A DNA stretch of 64,000 bases from Erwinia pyri (GCF_030758455.1 NZ_CP132353.1:806001-870000); one strand, 5' to 3'; positions 33,247-44,281 are shown, counted from the stretch's first letter. The notes: generated from the sequence alone by a model not told the origin. Numbers and translations are program-made.

Positions 33247-34266
33247 ATGAATATTGAGGAGATGGTGGCCCTTAGTGTAAAGCATAACGCGGGGGATCTG
33301 CACCTTTGCAGTGGTCATTCTCCATTCTGGCGGCGTTGCGGCAGGCTGGAGCCGGTGCCGGATGCCATCACCGTCACCGCCGGGCTGCTGGAAGCGACGG
33401 CAAAAAGGTGGCTTACCGCAGCCCAGATCGGACAGTTTGACCAGGCGGGCCAGCTCGATTTTGCTCTGACGATGGCGGATGGCACGCGTCTGCGTGCCAA
33501 TCTGTTCCGCCAGCAGCAGGGGCTTTCACTGGCGCTGAGGCTGATAGCGTGCCATTGTCCCGAGCTTGCGGAGCTGAAACTGCCTGCCTTCGCTCACACC
33601 TTGTTAACCCTGAACGACGGACTGGTACTGGTAACCGGCGCAACGGGCAGCGGTAAATCCACCACGCTGGCGGCGTTGATTGGCGAGATCAACAGAGTGC
33701 AGGATCGGCACATTCTCACGCTGGAAGATCCGATCGAATTTATTCATCACAGTCAGCGCTCGCTGATCCAGCAGCGGGAAGTGGGTCAGCACTGCATTTC
33801 GTTCAGTGAAGGGCTGCGCGGCGCGCTGAGGCAAGATCCCGATATTATCCTGCTCGGGGAACTGCGTGATGGCGAGACGATTCAACAGGCGCTGACGGCG
33901 GCAGAAACCGGGCATCTGGTGCTGGCAACGCTGCATACCCGTGGCGCAACGCAGGCCGTGGAGAGGCTGGTGGATCTCTTTCCCGGGGCGGAGAAAAACC
34001 TGGTGCGCAGCCAACTGGCTGGCAGCCTGAAAGCGGTTATAGCACAGCGGCTGGAGCAGGGCGCGGAACAGGGAAGGGTGGCGCTATTTGAAGTACTGGT
34101 GAATACGCCTGCGGTAGCGAACCTGATCCGCGAGGGGAAAACCCATCAGCTTGCTGGCCTGCTGGAAACGGGCATGCAAAGTGGGATGCAGACCTTTGCT
34201 CAAAGTCTGGCCGGGCGGAGAAAAACGGGGTTAATCGCCGGGCCAGACCCGGATCAGGCTGGTTAA
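33247..34266 (+). CDS. pilT: PilT-type twitching motility ATPase (YggR)
   Basis: 339 residues of the GspE/PilT secretion ATPase family. Walker A is TGATGSGKSTTLA (about 131-143), the Asp box TLEDPIEFIH, Walker B ILLGELRDGETI, and the His box HLVLATLHTRGA. This is the retraction-ATPase class, called yggR in E. coli. No pilus structural genes lie nearby, as in E. coli, so its partner machinery is elsewhere or reduced. It stands between the divergent yggS and the convergent ruvX. Confidence 0.9.
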   Translation: MNIEEMVALSVKHNAGDLHLCSGHSPFWRRCGRLEPVPDAITVTAGLLEATAKRWLTAAQIGQFDQAGQLDFALTMADGTRLRANLFRQQQGLSLALRLIACHCPELAELKLPAFAHTLLTLNDGLVLVTGATGSGKSTTLAALIGEINRVQDRHILTLEDPIEFIHHSQRSLIQQREVGQHCISFSEGLRGALRQDPDIILLGELRDGETIQQALTAAETGHLVLATLHTRGATQAVERLVDLFPGAEKNLVRSQLAGSLKAVIAQRLEQGAEQGRVALFEVLVNTPAVANLIREGKTHQLAGLLETGMQSGMQTFAQSLAGRRKTGLIAGPDPDQAG

Positions 34267-34273
34267 TCTGACC

Positions 34274-34696
34274 TCAGGCCCAGCTGTTCTCGAACCAGCT
34301 TTCAAGAATGATCACCGCAGAGAGAGAGTCCACGCTGCCTTTGCTCAACGCGCGGAAGCCACCGCGTTCGAACAGCTCTGCCCGGGCTTCAATGGTGCTG
34401 AGACGCTCATCGTGGAGGTCCACCTGCACGCCAAACCGGCCATGAATGCGGTTAGCAAACTTACGGGCGCGTACCGTCAGCGGTTGCTCGGTGCCGTCCA
34501 TATTCAGCGGCAGGCCGACGACCACGCGGTCCGGCTGCCACTCTTTCAGTAACGCTTCAATTTTATTCCAGTCCGGCGTGCCGTCCTGCGCCTTCAGCGC
34601 CGCTAACGGTCTGGCCGTGCCGGTGAGCTGCTGCCCAATGGCCACGCCAATACTTTTGGTGCCGAAATCAAACGCCAGCAGAGTCATATGGCTCAT
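34274..34696 (-). CDS. ruvX: Holliday junction resolvase-like RuvX (YqgF)
   Basis: 140 residues with an RNase H-like fold. The first acidic motif is [47 protein letters not shown] and the C-terminal [14 protein letters not shown] follow. YqgF proteins act in 16S rRNA 5'-end maturation and are structurally like RuvC. The ATG overlaps the yqgE stop (TGATG), so the two are translated together. Confidence 0.95.
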   Translation of the reverse strand: MSHMTLLAFDFGTKSIGVAIGQQLTGTARPLAALKAQDGTPDWNKIEALLKEWQPDRVVVGLPLNMDGTEQPLTVRARKFANRIHGRFGVQVDLHDERLSTIEARAELFERGGFRALSKGSVDSLSAVIILESWFENSWA

Positions 34697-35259
34697 CAGG
34701 CGTGACCTGCATCACTGGTGATATTGTGAATATCAATACCAATGCTTTTTGCTGCTTCCCGCCAGCGTTCGGCTATTGGGGTCTGGAACAGAATATTGCT
34801 GTTAGCGGGCGTGGTCAGCCAGGCGTTTTCCAGCAGCTCATTTTCCAGCTGATCTTTCTCCCAGGCGCAGTAGCCCAGCGCAACCAGCACGCTGCTCGGC
34901 TGTTCTGGCGTCCCCAGCGTTTCCAGCACATCGCGCGAGGTGGTAATCACCGTATTATCGGAAACGCGGATGCTGGAGGCGAAAGTGCGTTGGGCAGAGT
35001 GCAGGATAAATCCACGATCTTCTGCCAGCGGGCCACCGGAGAAAACCGGCTTGTCGAGTTTGACCTCTGGCTCACGCGGCGTGGGCATAATTTTGAGTTT
35101 CTTCAGAATACCGTCAACGGTTAAGTTATCCATTGGCTTATTCACAATCAGGCCCATGGCTCCGTCATCATTATGCTCGCAGATATAAACCACCGAGCGC
35201 TTGAATAACGGGTCCTGCAGCGTGGGCATCGCAATCAAAAAATGATGCTGTAAATTCAT
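34696..35259 (-). CDS. yqgE: YqgE/AlgH family protein
   Basis: 187 residues from ATG 35259 ([19 protein letters not shown]); the frame extends upstream but without family similarity. [35 protein letters not shown] and [17 protein letters not shown] are conserved UPF0301 blocks. Function is not settled; AlgH was once proposed as an alginate regulator. It precedes ruvX with overlapping codons, and gshB lies upstream on the same strand. Confidence 0.94.
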   Translation of the reverse strand: MNLQHHFLIAMPTLQDPLFKRSVVYICEHNDDGAMGLIVNKPMDNLTVDGILKKLKIMPTPREPEVKLDKPVFSGGPLAEDRGFILHSAQRTFASSIRVSDNTVITTSRDVLETLGTPEQPSSVLVALGYCAWEKDQLENELLENAWLTTPANSNILFQTPIAERWREAAKSIGIDIHNITSDAGHA

Positions 35260-35351
35260 ATCAGGATTCTGTATTCGGGTTAACCGCACGCGACCCGGGC
35301 CGCGTGCGTAATTAACGGGTTAATAAAGGGGCCCGTTGACCCCGCGTACCG

Positions 35352-36296
35352 TCAGGCCAGACGTTTTTCAATGGCATCCATCAGCATACCAGTAATTGAA
35401 ATTGGGAATGCGGCCTCGATCTCACGGACGCAGGTTGGGCTGGTCACATTAATCTCGGTCAGCTTATCGCCAATAATATCCAGACCTACAAAAATCAGGC
35501 CTTTGGCTTTCAGGGTCGGGCCCACGCGGCGGGCAATTTCCCAGTCGCTTTCAGAAAGCGGACGCGCTTCACCACGTCCACCAGCCGCCAGATTTCCACG
35601 CGTTTCACCAGACTTGGGAATACGGGCCAGGCAGTAGGGCACAGGTTCGCCATCCACCACCAGCACGCGCTTATCCCCTTCTTTAATAGCAGGCAGATAG
35701 TTCTGCGCCATGCAGTAGAAGTTACCGTGCTCGGTTAACGTCTCGATGATGACCGACAGGTTAGGATCTTCCTGCTTGATGCGGAAAATGGACGCGCCGC
35801 CCATGCCATCCAGCGGTTTCAGGATGATATCGCCATGCTCCTGCCAGAACTCACGTATCTGCTGCGCATTGCGGGTCACCAGAGTATCTGGCGTCAGTTC
35901 CGCAAACCAGGCGGTGAACAGCTTTTCGTTACAGTCACGCAGGCTCTGCGGTTTGTTGACGATCAGCGTTCCCTGTTCCTCGGCACGTTCAAGGATATAG
36001 GTAGCATAGATGAACTCGGTATCAAACGGCGGATCTTTACGCATCAGCACCACGTTCAGATCGGCCAGCGCAATGTCCTGCTCGCTGCCGAACTCAAACC
36101 ACTTATCATAGTTCTGCTCTACGCTAAGGCTGCGGGTACGCGCACGAGCTTCCCCACCGCGCAGATAGAGATCGTTCATCTCCATATAATGGATTTCGTA
36201 ACCACGGCGCTGTGCTTCCAGCAACATTGCGAAGCTGGTGTCTTTTTTGATATTGATGGAGGTAATAGGGTCCATCACAATGCCAAGCTTAATCAT
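35352..36296 (-). CDS. gshB: Glutathione synthetase
   Basis: 314 residues from ATG 36296 (MIKLGIVMDPITSINIKKD), preceded by GGAGAG. It is an ATP-grasp ligase. The MRKDPPFDTEFIYATYILE region, the ILKPLDGMGGASIFR Gly-rich loop and GDKLTEINVTSPTCVREIE at the end carry the ATP and glutathione contacts. It joins glycine to gamma-glutamylcysteine. The 351-codon open frame extends further upstream, but that part has no family resemblance. Confidence 0.96.
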   Translation of the reverse strand: MIKLGIVMDPITSINIKKDTSFAMLLEAQRRGYEIHYMEMNDLYLRGGEARARTRSLSVEQNYDKWFEFGSEQDIALADLNVVLMRKDPPFDTEFIYATYILERAEEQGTLIVNKPQSLRDCNEKLFTAWFAELTPDTLVTRNAQQIREFWQEHGDIILKPLDGMGGASIFRIKQEDPNLSVIIETLTEHGNFYCMAQNYLPAIKEGDKRVLVVDGEPVPYCLARIPKSGETRGNLAAGGRGEARPLSESDWEIARRVGPTLKAKGLIFVGLDIIGDKLTEINVTSPTCVREIEAAFPISITGMLMDAIEKRLA

Positions 36297-36530
36297 TTTG
36301 TCTCTCCAGTGAGCTATCTTATTTGCCATGTTTAACGCTGGCCGTGTTTGAAACTCACGCGCCTTTGAGTTCGCTGAAGTTCCTGCACGCTGGCGTGGCC
36401 GCAACAAGGACGCTCAGACTCAGCGGTCCGGCATAACTTACCCAACTAAAATAATTTTGCATCACCAATTGGGCTCTCCGGCCCGCTCTGCAAGGCGGGA
36501 TGAAGTGATGCGTTCTGTTTTATCGCACGC

Positions 36531-37262
36531 CTACCCGAGATCGCCAAAGCGGACCTGAAGGGCAGTAATCACCGTCAACGCCGTTGTTTCAGTGCGAAGT
36601 ACGCGCGGACCTAACAGGATATCGGTAAAGCCGTAGCGTGCCGTCATGCTGATTTCATCAGCGGTCAGGCCACCTTCCGGACCAATAAGAAGCCGGACTC
36701 GCCCGACGGGGAGTGGCAGCGTCTTAATGCTCTGGCTGGCTCTTGGATGCAGGTTCAACTTTAATCCCGCATCCTGCTCTGCGCACCACGCTTCCAGCGT
36801 CATGGCTTCACGTACTTCCGGCACGCTGTTTCTGCCGCACTGTTCACAGGAGGCAATCACGATTTTTTGCCACTGCTGATGCTTTTTAGCCAGACGATCG
36901 GCGTCCAGCTTTACGCCACAGCGCTCAGAAAACAAGGGGGTAATCACATTTACCCCGAGTTCAACGGCCTTCTGAATGGTGAACTCCATCTTCTCGCCGC
37001 GGGACATTACCTGCCCCAGATGCAGGTGAAGCGGGGATTCACGGCTCTCTTCGCGGCTTTCGCCCACCAGAACGCGAACGCTTTTTTTATCTGCCTGCAC
37101 AATTTCTGCGGGAAAAGTCAGATTAGTACCATCGAACAATTCCAGGGCCTGTCCGGCTCCCATGCGCAGTACGCGACCTACATGGTTCGCGGCCTCGTCG
37201 CTGAGGGCAATCTCACTGCCAGCGGTCAACGTCTCGGGATGGAAAATGCGGGGTATTCGCAT
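36531..37262 (-). CDS. rsmE: 16S rRNA (uracil1498-N3)-methyltransferase RsmE
   Basis: 243 residues from ATG 37262, as in E. coli. The N-terminal PUA-like domain starts [10 protein letters not shown], and the SPOUT knot has [24 protein letters not shown], then [14 protein letters not shown] and the final [16 protein letters not shown]. It methylates U1498 in 16S rRNA with SAM. It lies between endA and gshB on the same strand; the 234 bases to gshB include a GC-rich hairpin at about 36481-36499. Confidence 0.96.
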   Translation of the reverse strand: MRIPRIFHPETLTAGSEIALSDEAANHVGRVLRMGAGQALELFDGTNLTFPAEIVQADKKSVRVLVGESREESRESPLHLHLGQVMSRGEKMEFTIQKAVELGVNVITPLFSERCGVKLDADRLAKKHQQWQKIVIASCEQCGRNSVPEVREAMTLEAWCAEQDAGLKLNLHPRASQSIKTLPLPVGRVRLLIGPEGGLTADEISMTARYGFTDILLGPRVLRTETTALTVITALQVRFGDLG

Positions 37263-37336
37263 GGAAATCCTGCTAAAGGTTAATGGCCACGCCATCGGCA
37301 CGGCCTGAAGATGTGCTCTAGTTTAGGTCAGTGATT

Positions 37337-38050
37337 TTACCGCTGGCAAGCCTGCTGTACATAAGGATTATGATTGCCCTGTACCTTAGCAATGCGGTTA
37401 TCTCTCTCACACTCCCACGGCGTGACCGGATAGAGCTGGTTCCAGACCGTCATCAGCTGGGTCTGCTGCTTTGACATGCTTATCTGGTATTGGTCGCGCA
37501 TATAAAGCCAGGTTCGTGCTATCGCACCACGGGCGCGGGCTGGCGGCTCCGCCAGTTTGTTTTTAAAGTCGATTTTCATTTCACACTGACCATACTGGCG
37601 CTCGCTGCCGTTCCACTGGCTGTACATAAAGTTACCGCGATCGCCGTTCACTTCACCGATTGCGGGCTGAAGGTTATGCAGGTCCGTTTCAATACGGCGA
37701 TAGCCAGCATCTTTGGCGCACTGTTTACGGCCGCCATTCTGCCAGCACTGGCGCTGGTGTCCAAAGGTCCAGGCCGGTACCACATGTTCCCATTCGATAC
37801 GCTTTGCGCGGCTGGCGTTTTTACGTACCTGATAGCCGCAGGAGGCGAGATCCGGAACGCCTTTCTTGCCTTTCCAGGTGATTTTACAGCCACAGTAGAA
37901 GGAACCCGGCGCGTCAGCATTGAGCTTAGCCGCATACTCCTTAGCCTGACCAAAACTGTTCTGGTGATAGTTGTTCAGGCTGAAACTGTGCGCAACCAGC
38001 GGGGAGAGGAGCAAAAAGAGTGAAAAGCAGCGAATAATGTTGCGAAGCAT
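37337..38050 (-). CDS. endA: Periplasmic endonuclease I
   Basis: 237 residues with a signal peptide ([22 protein letters not shown]). The beta-beta-alpha-metal catalytic His is in [14 protein letters not shown], then [20 protein letters not shown] supplies metal-site Asn and family residues. Eight or so Cys form the disulfides of the mature enzyme. It cleaves double-stranded DNA in the periplasm. It is followed by rsmE after about 75 bases. Confidence 0.95.
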   Translation of the reverse strand: MLRNIIRCFSLFLLLSPLVAHSFSLNNYHQNSFGQAKEYAAKLNADAPGSFYCGCKITWKGKKGVPDLASCGYQVRKNASRAKRIEWEHVVPAWTFGHQRQCWQNGGRKQCAKDAGYRRIETDLHNLQPAIGEVNGDRGNFMYSQWNGSERQYGQCEMKIDFKNKLAEPPARARGAIARTWLYMRDQYQISMSKQQTQLMTVWNQLYPVTPWECERDNRIAKVQGNHNPYVQQACQR

Positions 38051-38156
38051 GTTCCGAAAATCTCTCTTGAAAACGAGGCGGCGAGAGTAACAGATGCAAG
38101 CGGTTACGGGAAATCAACTGGCGTTAATTGGAGCATTATTGGCGCTATTTTCGCTC

Positions 38157-38681
38157 TCAGGCCAGTTTTTCAGATTTTTGGAAATCACCGGGCTGAAGGC
38201 GTTCACCGCAGTGGACGCAGCGATACTCGCTCTCCCCCCGTATCACGCGGTTGTGGCGGCGTACGGTCAGCTGATGCTGCTGGCAGCCACAGCGATAGGG
38301 AAATGCACGGCTGCGTACGGAGTCAATCTCAAATTTGTGGGTGCGCTCTGCAGGCACACCGAGCACGCTTTCCATCATCCACTTCCACTCTTTGCCGTGG
38401 GGAGGCACGCGGCCAAAATGCTTCCAGACCAGGAGATGCGCCAGCTCATGAGGAACGACTTCATCAATAAACGCCTGCTGATTCTCCAGCAGAAGCACCG
38501 GATTCAGGCGGATCTCCCACTGTTGCAGCCATGCCGTGCCTGCAGCCGTGCCGCGCTGCTGGTAGAGAAGTTTGGGTTCAGGATAGTGGCGCTCAAGCCG
38601 ATGGTTTGCCTGCTGCAATTTTTCACGCAGCGAGCGCATCACCGCCTGTTGCAGCGCAATGGGAACTCTGAGGGATTTCAT
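38157..38681 (-). CDS. sprT: SprT family zinc protein
   Basis: 174 residues, slightly longer than in E. coli. The zinc-metalloprotease-like motif is [16 protein letters not shown] (HELAH). A C-terminal zinc ribbon is formed by YRCGC and YRCVHCGE. SprT-like proteins resemble the protease domain of Spartan; a bacterial substrate is not established. The gene lies between endA and galP on the same strand, with a terminator separating it from galP. Confidence 0.92.
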   Translation of the reverse strand: MKSLRVPIALQQAVMRSLREKLQQANHRLERHYPEPKLLYQQRGTAAGTAWLQQWEIRLNPVLLLENQQAFIDEVVPHELAHLLVWKHFGRVPPHGKEWKWMMESVLGVPAERTHKFEIDSVRSRAFPYRCGCQQHQLTVRRHNRVIRGESEYRCVHCGERLQPGDFQKSEKLA

Positions 38682-38714
38682 ACGGCAAAGGATACGATCG
38701 GGGGAGGAGGATTA

Positions 38715-38744
38715 CAATAAAGCTGGCCGGGTTTCCCCGGCCAG
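38715..38744 (-). terminator. Terminator after galP
   Basis: CTGGCCGGG (38723-38731) pairs with CCCGGCCAG (38736-38744). On the minus strand it is followed by CTTTATTG, a short T-rich tract, just beyond the galP stop. Confidence 0.75.
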
Positions 38745-38749
38745 TACTT

Positions 38750-40147
38750 TTAGTCACGCTGGCCGATATCGCGCAGCTTTTTGCCGCCCAACAGGTTGCG
38801 TTCAATGTGTTCCAGCGAAACGTTCTTGGTTTCCGGAATCAGCATAATGGTCAGGATAATGAACACGACGTTCAGACCGGCGTAGACCCAGAAGGTATTC
38901 GCGTTGCCCAGGGTATTAAGCATGGTCAGGAAGGTTGCGCCCACAATCATGTTGGCAATCCAGTTAGTCGCGGTGGAAACGGTGATACCGAAATCGCGGC
39001 CTTTCAGCGGCTGGATCTCAGAACAGAGTACCCAGATCAACGGACCGGCGCTCATGGCAAAACCAATGATGAACATCATCAGCATGGCGATAGCAAAGTA
39101 CTGCGCGCCTTCAGAATGAATGCCCATATGCAGCATGGTTCCCAGCACGCCCATGCCTACTGCCATCACCATAAAGCCCAGCTTCAGCGTTGGTTTGCGG
39201 CCCCAGCGGTCAACCAGACCGATAGCGATAAAGGTAGCCAGTACGTTGACCAGGCCAACGATTACGGTGCCCCACATCTGCTCGGTGGTATTGGTAAAGC
39301 CAGCGATCTCAAAAATCTTCGGCGCGTAGTACATGATGACGTTCATACCGGTGAACTGCTGCATCACCTGCAGAAGCACGCCCAGATAAACCGCACGGCG
39401 GAAGTTGCTGTTGTCTTTAAACAGACTCCAGCCAGACTGTTTGATCTTCAGGCTTTCACGGATCTCATCCAGCTCGCGTTTTGCCTGTTCGCTGGTATCA
39501 CGCAGACGATCCAGCACGCGTTGAGCGGTGCGGAAGTCGCCTTTTGCCGCCAGCCAGCGCGGGCTGTTTGGCAGGAAGCAGACACCCACCAGCAGCAGAG
39601 CAGCAGGAATGGTGATGATACCCAGCATCCAGCGCCATTCGCCGGTGTAGCTGAAGGCGGTGTCAGAGAGGTAAGCACCCAGGATCCCGATGGTAATCAT
39701 CAACTGGTAGAGCGAAATCATACTGCCGCGAATTTTTTCCGGAGCGATCTCGGAAAGATAAAGCGGCGCAGTATAAGAAGCCACACCCACGGCCAGACCC
39801 AGAATAACGCGGGCGAAGATCAGCATTTCCGGGTTAGAGGACATGGCAGACCAGAGGGAGCCGATGACGAACAGCACTGCGCCAATCATCAGGCTTTTTT
39901 TACGCCCCAGACGGGAGGACATCCAGCCGCTGCCGACAGCACCGACGGCGGCACCGAACATCATTGAGCTGACAATCCACTCCTGCTGATGCGGGGTGAC
40001 GTTAAAATCTTTGGCGATAAATGGCAGGGCGCCGGCGATCACGCCGATATCCAGACCAAATAACAGACCGGCCAGTGCTGCAAGGAAACAAACAAAAAAG
40101 GTCATCGCCTTGTTCGATGTTCTGCTCTGTTTCTTATTATCAGGCAT
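38750..40147 (-). CDS. galP: Galactose/proton symporter
   Basis: 465-residue MFS sugar porter with twelve membrane segments. Signatures: [17 protein letters not shown], the loop [22 protein letters not shown] at the end of the first half, [23 protein letters not shown] (sugar contacts), DRWGRKPTL and [13 protein letters not shown] near the C-terminus. It imports galactose and glucose with protons. GGAGG precedes ATG 40147. The control region carries a GalR/GalS operator and a CRP-like site. Confidence 0.95.
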   Translation of the reverse strand: MPDNKKQSRTSNKAMTFFVCFLAALAGLLFGLDIGVIAGALPFIAKDFNVTPHQQEWIVSSMMFGAAVGAVGSGWMSSRLGRKKSLMIGAVLFVIGSLWSAMSSNPEMLIFARVILGLAVGVASYTAPLYLSEIAPEKIRGSMISLYQLMITIGILGAYLSDTAFSYTGEWRWMLGIITIPAALLLVGVCFLPNSPRWLAAKGDFRTAQRVLDRLRDTSEQAKRELDEIRESLKIKQSGWSLFKDNSNFRRAVYLGVLLQVMQQFTGMNVIMYYAPKIFEIAGFTNTTEQMWGTVIVGLVNVLATFIAIGLVDRWGRKPTLKLGFMVMAVGMGVLGTMLHMGIHSEGAQYFAIAMLMMFIIGFAMSAGPLIWVLCSEIQPLKGRDFGITVSTATNWIANMIVGATFLTMLNTLGNANTFWVYAGLNVVFIILTIMLIPETKNVSLEHIERNLLGGKKLRDIGQRD

Positions 40148-40214
40148 AACGCCTCCATTAAAGTGGTACTGCTTATTGTTGTTATAAATGTTAGAAAACC
40201 TCAGCCCGCAAGAC

Positions 40215-40230
40215 TGTGCTGGAGATCACA
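40215..40230. promoter_or_regulatory. CRP-like site upstream of galP
   Basis: TGTGC-N6-TCACA at 40215-40230 matches 9 of 10 core positions of the cAMP-CRP consensus TGTGA-N6-TCACA. It is 4 bases from the galactose operator and about 70-85 bases upstream of the galP start. Confidence 0.65.
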
Positions 40231-40233
40231 TTG

Positions 40234-40249
40234 GTGTAATCGGTTACAC
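40234..40249. promoter_or_regulatory. GalR/GalS operator upstream of galP
   Basis: GTGTAATCGGTTACAC is the exact inverse of GTGTAACCGATTACAC, which fits the GalR/GalS consensus GTGKAANCGNTTWCAC. The position about 90-100 bases before the galP start, beside a CRP-like site, parallels E. coli galP control. Confidence 0.85.
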
Positions 40250-40507
40250 ACCAGATCAATCCGAAAAACAGCATTTTCACGCGCGCTTACGCTTTGTAAC
40301 CAGTTAGTGATAGTAGTCTTACTTAGTTCCCAAGTGCCCCGCTATCGGACAGCGCTGAAAATAGCGCATTCCGCTACACCTTGTTAAGCGTGTTAATTCT
40401 TAATTGTCAGATTTACAGAATGTTTCTGCGTGTAACCGTTAACAATTATGCCCCTCAGGACCAAAAGAAGTGTAGCCACAGAAGGCTATTCTGCCAGCGG
40501 CAGAGAT

Positions 40508-40533
40508 GAAAAAAGGGCACCCACTGGGTGCCC
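40508..40533 (-). terminator. Terminator after metK
   Basis: GGGCACCC (40515-40522) and GGGTGCCC (40526-40533) form an 8-base stem; on the minus strand TTTTTT follows. It lies about 20 bases beyond the metK stop. No gene lies between it and galP. Confidence 0.9.
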
Positions 40534-40553
40534 TCAGAACTGCCTGTCTGGGC

Positions 40554-41708
40554 TTACTTCAGGCCGGCCGCTTCACGCAGCAGTGCCGCTTTGTCAGTTT
40601 TTTCCCATGGGAAGTGCTCACGACCAAAGTGACCGTAAGCTGCTGTCTCACGGTAGATAGGGTGCAGCAGGTCCAGCATCTGGATCAAACCGTATGGACG
40701 CAGGTCAAAGAACTCGCGCACCAGCAAGGTCAACTGCTCGGTAGAGATTTTCTCAGTACCGAAGGTTTCCACCATGATTGAGGTCGGTTCAGCCACGCCG
40801 ATAGCGTAAGAAACCTGAATCTCGCAGCGGTCAGCCAGACCCGCAGCAACGATATTTTTTGCCACATAGCGCGCCGCATAGGCTGCAGAACGGTCAACTT
40901 TAGAGGGGTCTTTACCGGAGAATGCGCCGCCACCGTGACGTGCCATACCGCCGTAGGTATCAACGATGATTTTACGTCCGGTCAATCCGCAGTCGCCCAT
41001 TGGACCACCGATAACAAAACGGCCGGTCGGGTTGATGTGATATTTGGTGCTGGCGTTGATCCACTCTTCCGGCAGTACCGGCTTGATGATCTCTTCCATC
41101 ACCGCTTCCTGCAGATCTTTCTGAGAGATATCTTCAGAATGCTGGGTAGAGAGAACCACAGCGTCGATACCGACAATTTTGCCGTTATCATACTGGAAGG
41201 TGATCTGGCTCTTGGCATCCGGGCGTAGCCACGGCAGCGTGCCGTTTTTACGCACTTCTGACTGACGATGCACCAGACGGTGAGCATAGGTCACGGGGGC
41301 TGGCATCAGCACATCAGTTTCGTTGGTGGCGTAGCCAAACATCAGACCCTGGTCGCCTGCACCCTGCTCAAGAGGGTCCGCACGGTCAACGCCCTGGTTG
41401 ATGTCAGGTGACTGTTTACCAATAGCATTCAGTACGGCACAAGAGTTGGCATCAAAGCCCATATCGGAATGGACATAACCGATTTCGCGCACGGTGTTAC
41501 GGGTGATCTCTTCGATATCAACCCAGGCAGAAGTGGTAATTTCGCCGCCTACCAGCACCATGCCAGTTTTTACATACGTCTCGCAAGCCACACGAGCTTT
41601 CGGATCCTGCTCAAGAATGGCATCGAGCACGGCATCGGAAATCTGGTCAGCAATTTTATCAGGATGTCCTTCTGAGACGGACTCGGAAGTGAAAAGGTGT
41701 TTAGCCAT
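40554..41708 (-). CDS. metK: S-adenosylmethionine synthase
   Basis: 384 residues, as in E. coli. Signatures: [20 protein letters not shown] with the catalytic His, the hexapeptide loop [12 protein letters not shown], and [19 protein letters not shown] with phosphate-binding residues. It makes SAM from methionine and ATP. The upstream region holds an array of MetJ boxes. It is convergent with nothing and divergent from the speA leader, with about 580 bases between the two starts. Confidence 0.97.
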   Translation of the reverse strand: MAKHLFTSESVSEGHPDKIADQISDAVLDAILEQDPKARVACETYVKTGMVLVGGEITTSAWVDIEEITRNTVREIGYVHSDMGFDANSCAVLNAIGKQSPDINQGVDRADPLEQGAGDQGLMFGYATNETDVLMPAPVTYAHRLVHRQSEVRKNGTLPWLRPDAKSQITFQYDNGKIVGIDAVVLSTQHSEDISQKDLQEAVMEEIIKPVLPEEWINASTKYHINPTGRFVIGGPMGDCGLTGRKIIVDTYGGMARHGGGAFSGKDPSKVDRSAAYAARYVAKNIVAAGLADRCEIQVSYAIGVAEPTSIMVETFGTEKISTEQLTLLVREFFDLRPYGLIQMLDLLHPIYRETAAYGHFGREHFPWEKTDKAALLREAAGLK

Positions 41709-41832
41709 TAATTCTTTACCTTACTGAATACGGGTTGAAATCGACTGCCTAGCGCGAAAATACTGTCACCGTTAACCGGTTCAGGCTCTCAGCGCCCCCT
41801 CAGGCAAAGCCATGAGCAGTACATATAAATGA

Positions 41833-41880
41833 AGACGCTTAGAAGTTAACCAGTATAGATGGATTAACATCTGGACGGCT
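41833..41880 (-). promoter_or_regulatory. Array of six in-phase MetJ boxes upstream of metK
   Basis: Consecutive 8-mers from 41833 match the palindromic consensus AGACGTCT at 6, 5, 4, 5, 5 and 6 positions (first AGACGCTT, last GGACGGCT). Tandem imperfect boxes with no spacing are the known binding mode of the MetJ-SAM repressor. The array is 125-172 bases before the metK start, suited to a promoter with a long leader. Confidence 0.65.
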
Positions 41881-42198
41881 ATTTTAGGTTACTCATTAAT
41901 CGGATTGCCAGCCTTTTTTCTTTAAAGCTTTTTTCCGTTTAGGGGCAGAGTGGAAAATATTCATGACAGGGTACTCACTTCAACGATTTAGATTTTGCAT
42001 TTTGGGCGTTTCGGCTGTATAAAACGCCGCTGCGTTGAACTGTCCCGACCTCCTTCATCTTTCCGACATCCACGCCGTCTACTCTTTTATTGTGCTTTCC
42101 CCTCACTCAGCGCTGTCTGAGAGTGAGTGCCCTGGGGAGTGCGCGCCAGGTTTAATGTTATACTTCAGAGACCGATTGGTGTGATTCGCCAGTGTTTT

Positions 42199-42300
42199 AT
42201 GCTGGATTTCCCGGTAGTCGATGGGTTGTTGTCGCAGCATTTCCCTGCGATAGTAGTTAACTGTTTCGCATCATTTGAATTTGAGGCTCGTAATGTCTGA
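42199..42300 (+). CDS. yqgB: YqgB-like small protein in the speA leader
   Basis: 33 codons from ATG 42199; an in-frame GTG at 42181 would add six. The product contains [15 protein letters not shown], matching GLLSQFQAAIVVNCF of the 43-residue E. coli YqgB as I remember it, also encoded just before speA. The N-terminus has diverged and the C-terminal tail ([10 protein letters not shown]) is new. The frame ends at TGA 42298-42300, inside the first codons of speA (ATGTCTGA), so the two overlap by 8 bases and are probably coupled. No good ribosome site is visible. DNA identity across the conserved part looks higher than the protein alone would require, so a leader-RNA role is possible too. Confidence 0.6.
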   Translation: MLDFPVVDGLLSQHFPAIVVNCFASFEFEARNV

Positions 42301-44269
42301 CGACATGAAGACTATCAAGGGTTCGTCAGCAGGCGAACAGGGTGTACTCCGCTCAATGCAGGAGGTGGCTATGAGCGATCAAGATGCCAGCAAGATGCTG
42401 CGCACCTACAATATTGCCTGGTGGGGCAATAATTATTATGACGTCAATGAGCTGGGGCATATCAGTGTCTGTCCCGATCCGGACGTGCCGGAAGCACGCG
42501 TTGATTTAGCGAAGCTGGTTAAAGAGCGTGAGGCTGAAGGCCAGCGTCTTCCCGCCCTGTTTTGTTTCCCTCAGATTCTGCAACATCGCCTTCGTTCGAT
42601 AAACGCGGCTTTTAAACGTGCGCGTGAATCCTATGGCTATCGCGGTGATTACTTCCTCGTCTATCCAATTAAAGTTAACCAGCACAAGCGCGTAATTGAG
42701 TCGCTGATTAACTCTGGCGAACCGCTGGGCCTGGAAGCGGGTTCCAAAGCTGAGCTGATGGCGGTGCTGGCGCATGCGGGCATGACGCGCTCGGTGATTG
42801 TCTGTAACGGCTACAAAGACCGTGAATATATTCGTCTGGCGCTGATCGGCGAAAAGATGGGCCATAAAGTCTATCTGGTGCTGGAAAAAATGACCGAAGT
42901 GAAGCTGGTGCTGGAAGAGGCTGAACGGCTGAATGTCATTCCTCGCCTGGGTATCCGTGCGCGCCTGGCCTCGCAGGGTTCCGGTAAATGGCAATCCAGC
43001 GGCGGCGAAAAATCTAAATTTGGTCTGTCGGCAACCCAGGTTCTGAAGCTGGTAGAGATCATGCGTGAAGCGGGCCGGATGGAGAGCCTGCAGCTGCTGC
43101 ACTTCCACCTCGGTTCACAGATGGCGAACATCCGTGATATCGCGACTGGCGTGCGTGAGTCGGCGCGTTTCTACGTGGAGCTGGCTAAGCTTGGCGTAAA
43201 CATTCAGTGCTTTGACGTGGGCGGTGGCCTGGGCGTCGATTATGAAGGCACCCGTTCGCAGTCCGACTGTTCGGTAAACTACGGCCTGAATGAGTATGCG
43301 AACAACGTCATCTGGGCGATAGGCGATGCGTGTGAAGAGCACAATCTGCCGCACCCTACGGTGATCACCGAGTCTGGCCGTGCGGTAACCGCGCACCATA
43401 CTGTGCTGGTGTCGAACATCATCGGCGTGGAGCGTAACGAGTTCAGCGAACCGCATCCGCCTGAAGGCGATTCGCCACGTCCTATCGTCAGCATGTGGGA
43501 CACCTGGCAGGAGATGCACGAGCCAAATAACCGCCGCTCGCTGCGCGAATGGCTGCACGACAGCCAGATGGATCTGTTTGATATCCACACCGGCTACTCG
43601 CAGGGAACTTACGACCTGAAGCAGCGTGCCTGGGCCGAGCAGCTTTATCTGAGCATCTGCCACTATATCCAGCAGCATCTGGATCCAAGCAACCGCGCGC
43701 ACCGTCCGATTATCGACGAACTGCAGGAGCGCATGGCGGACAAAATCTACGTCAACTTCTCGCTGTTCCAGTCGATGCCGGATGCGTGGGGAATCGATCA
43801 GCTGTTCCCGGTTATGCCGCTGGAAGGACTGAATAAATCGCCAGAGCGTCGCGCCGTGCTGCTGGATATCACCTGTGACTCGGACGGCACCATCGACCAC
43901 TACGTGGACGGTGACGGCATCGCGACTACTATGCCAATGCCGCAGTACGATGTAGATAACCCGCCGATGCTGGGCTTCTTTATGGTCGGTGCCTATCAGG
44001 AGATCCTCGGCAACATGCACAACCTGTTCGGCGATACCGAAGCGGTTGACGTCTTTGCCTATGCGGATGGTCGGGTTGACGTGCAGCTTTCAGATGAAGG
44101 CGACACCGTTGCTGACATGCTGGAATATGTCCAGCTCGATCCGCAGGAGCTGCTGACGCACTTCCGCAATCAGATCAAAGAGAGCGATCTGGACGAAGAG
44201 CTGCGCGCGCAATTCCTGGAAGAGTTTGAGTCTGGCCTCTACGGCTATACCTATCTGGAAGATGAATAA
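42293..44269 (+). CDS. speA: Biosynthetic arginine decarboxylase
   Basis: 658 residues, exactly the E. coli length, from ATG 42293 (GAGG before it). The PLP Lys is in [16 protein letters not shown] near residue 127. [32 protein letters not shown] and [16 protein letters not shown] carry further family residues. It converts arginine to agmatine in the cytoplasm. It forms an operon with speB 12 bases downstream, giving putrescine through agmatine. Together with speC this window thus encodes both putrescine routes. Confidence 0.97.
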   Translation: MSDDMKTIKGSSAGEQGVLRSMQEVAMSDQDASKMLRTYNIAWWGNNYYDVNELGHISVCPDPDVPEARVDLAKLVKEREAEGQRLPALFCFPQILQHRLRSINAAFKRARESYGYRGDYFLVYPIKVNQHKRVIESLINSGEPLGLEAGSKAELMAVLAHAGMTRSVIVCNGYKDREYIRLALIGEKMGHKVYLVLEKMTEVKLVLEEAERLNVIPRLGIRARLASQGSGKWQSSGGEKSKFGLSATQVLKLVEIMREAGRMESLQLLHFHLGSQMANIRDIATGVRESARFYVELAKLGVNIQCFDVGGGLGVDYEGTRSQSDCSVNYGLNEYANNVIWAIGDACEEHNLPHPTVITESGRAVTAHHTVLVSNIIGVERNEFSEPHPPEGDSPRPIVSMWDTWQEMHEPNNRRSLREWLHDSQMDLFDIHTGYSQGTYDLKQRAWAEQLYLSICHYIQQHLDPSNRAHRPIIDELQERMADKIYVNFSLFQSMPDAWGIDQLFPVMPLEGLNKSPERRAVLLDITCDSDGTIDHYVDGDGIATTMPMPQYDVDNPPMLGFFMVGAYQEILGNMHNLFGDTEAVDVFAYADGRVDVQLSDEGDTVADMLEYVQLDPQELLTHFRNQIKESDLDEELRAQFLEEFESGLYGYTYLEDE

Positions 44270-44281
44270 AGAGGATTGTGT

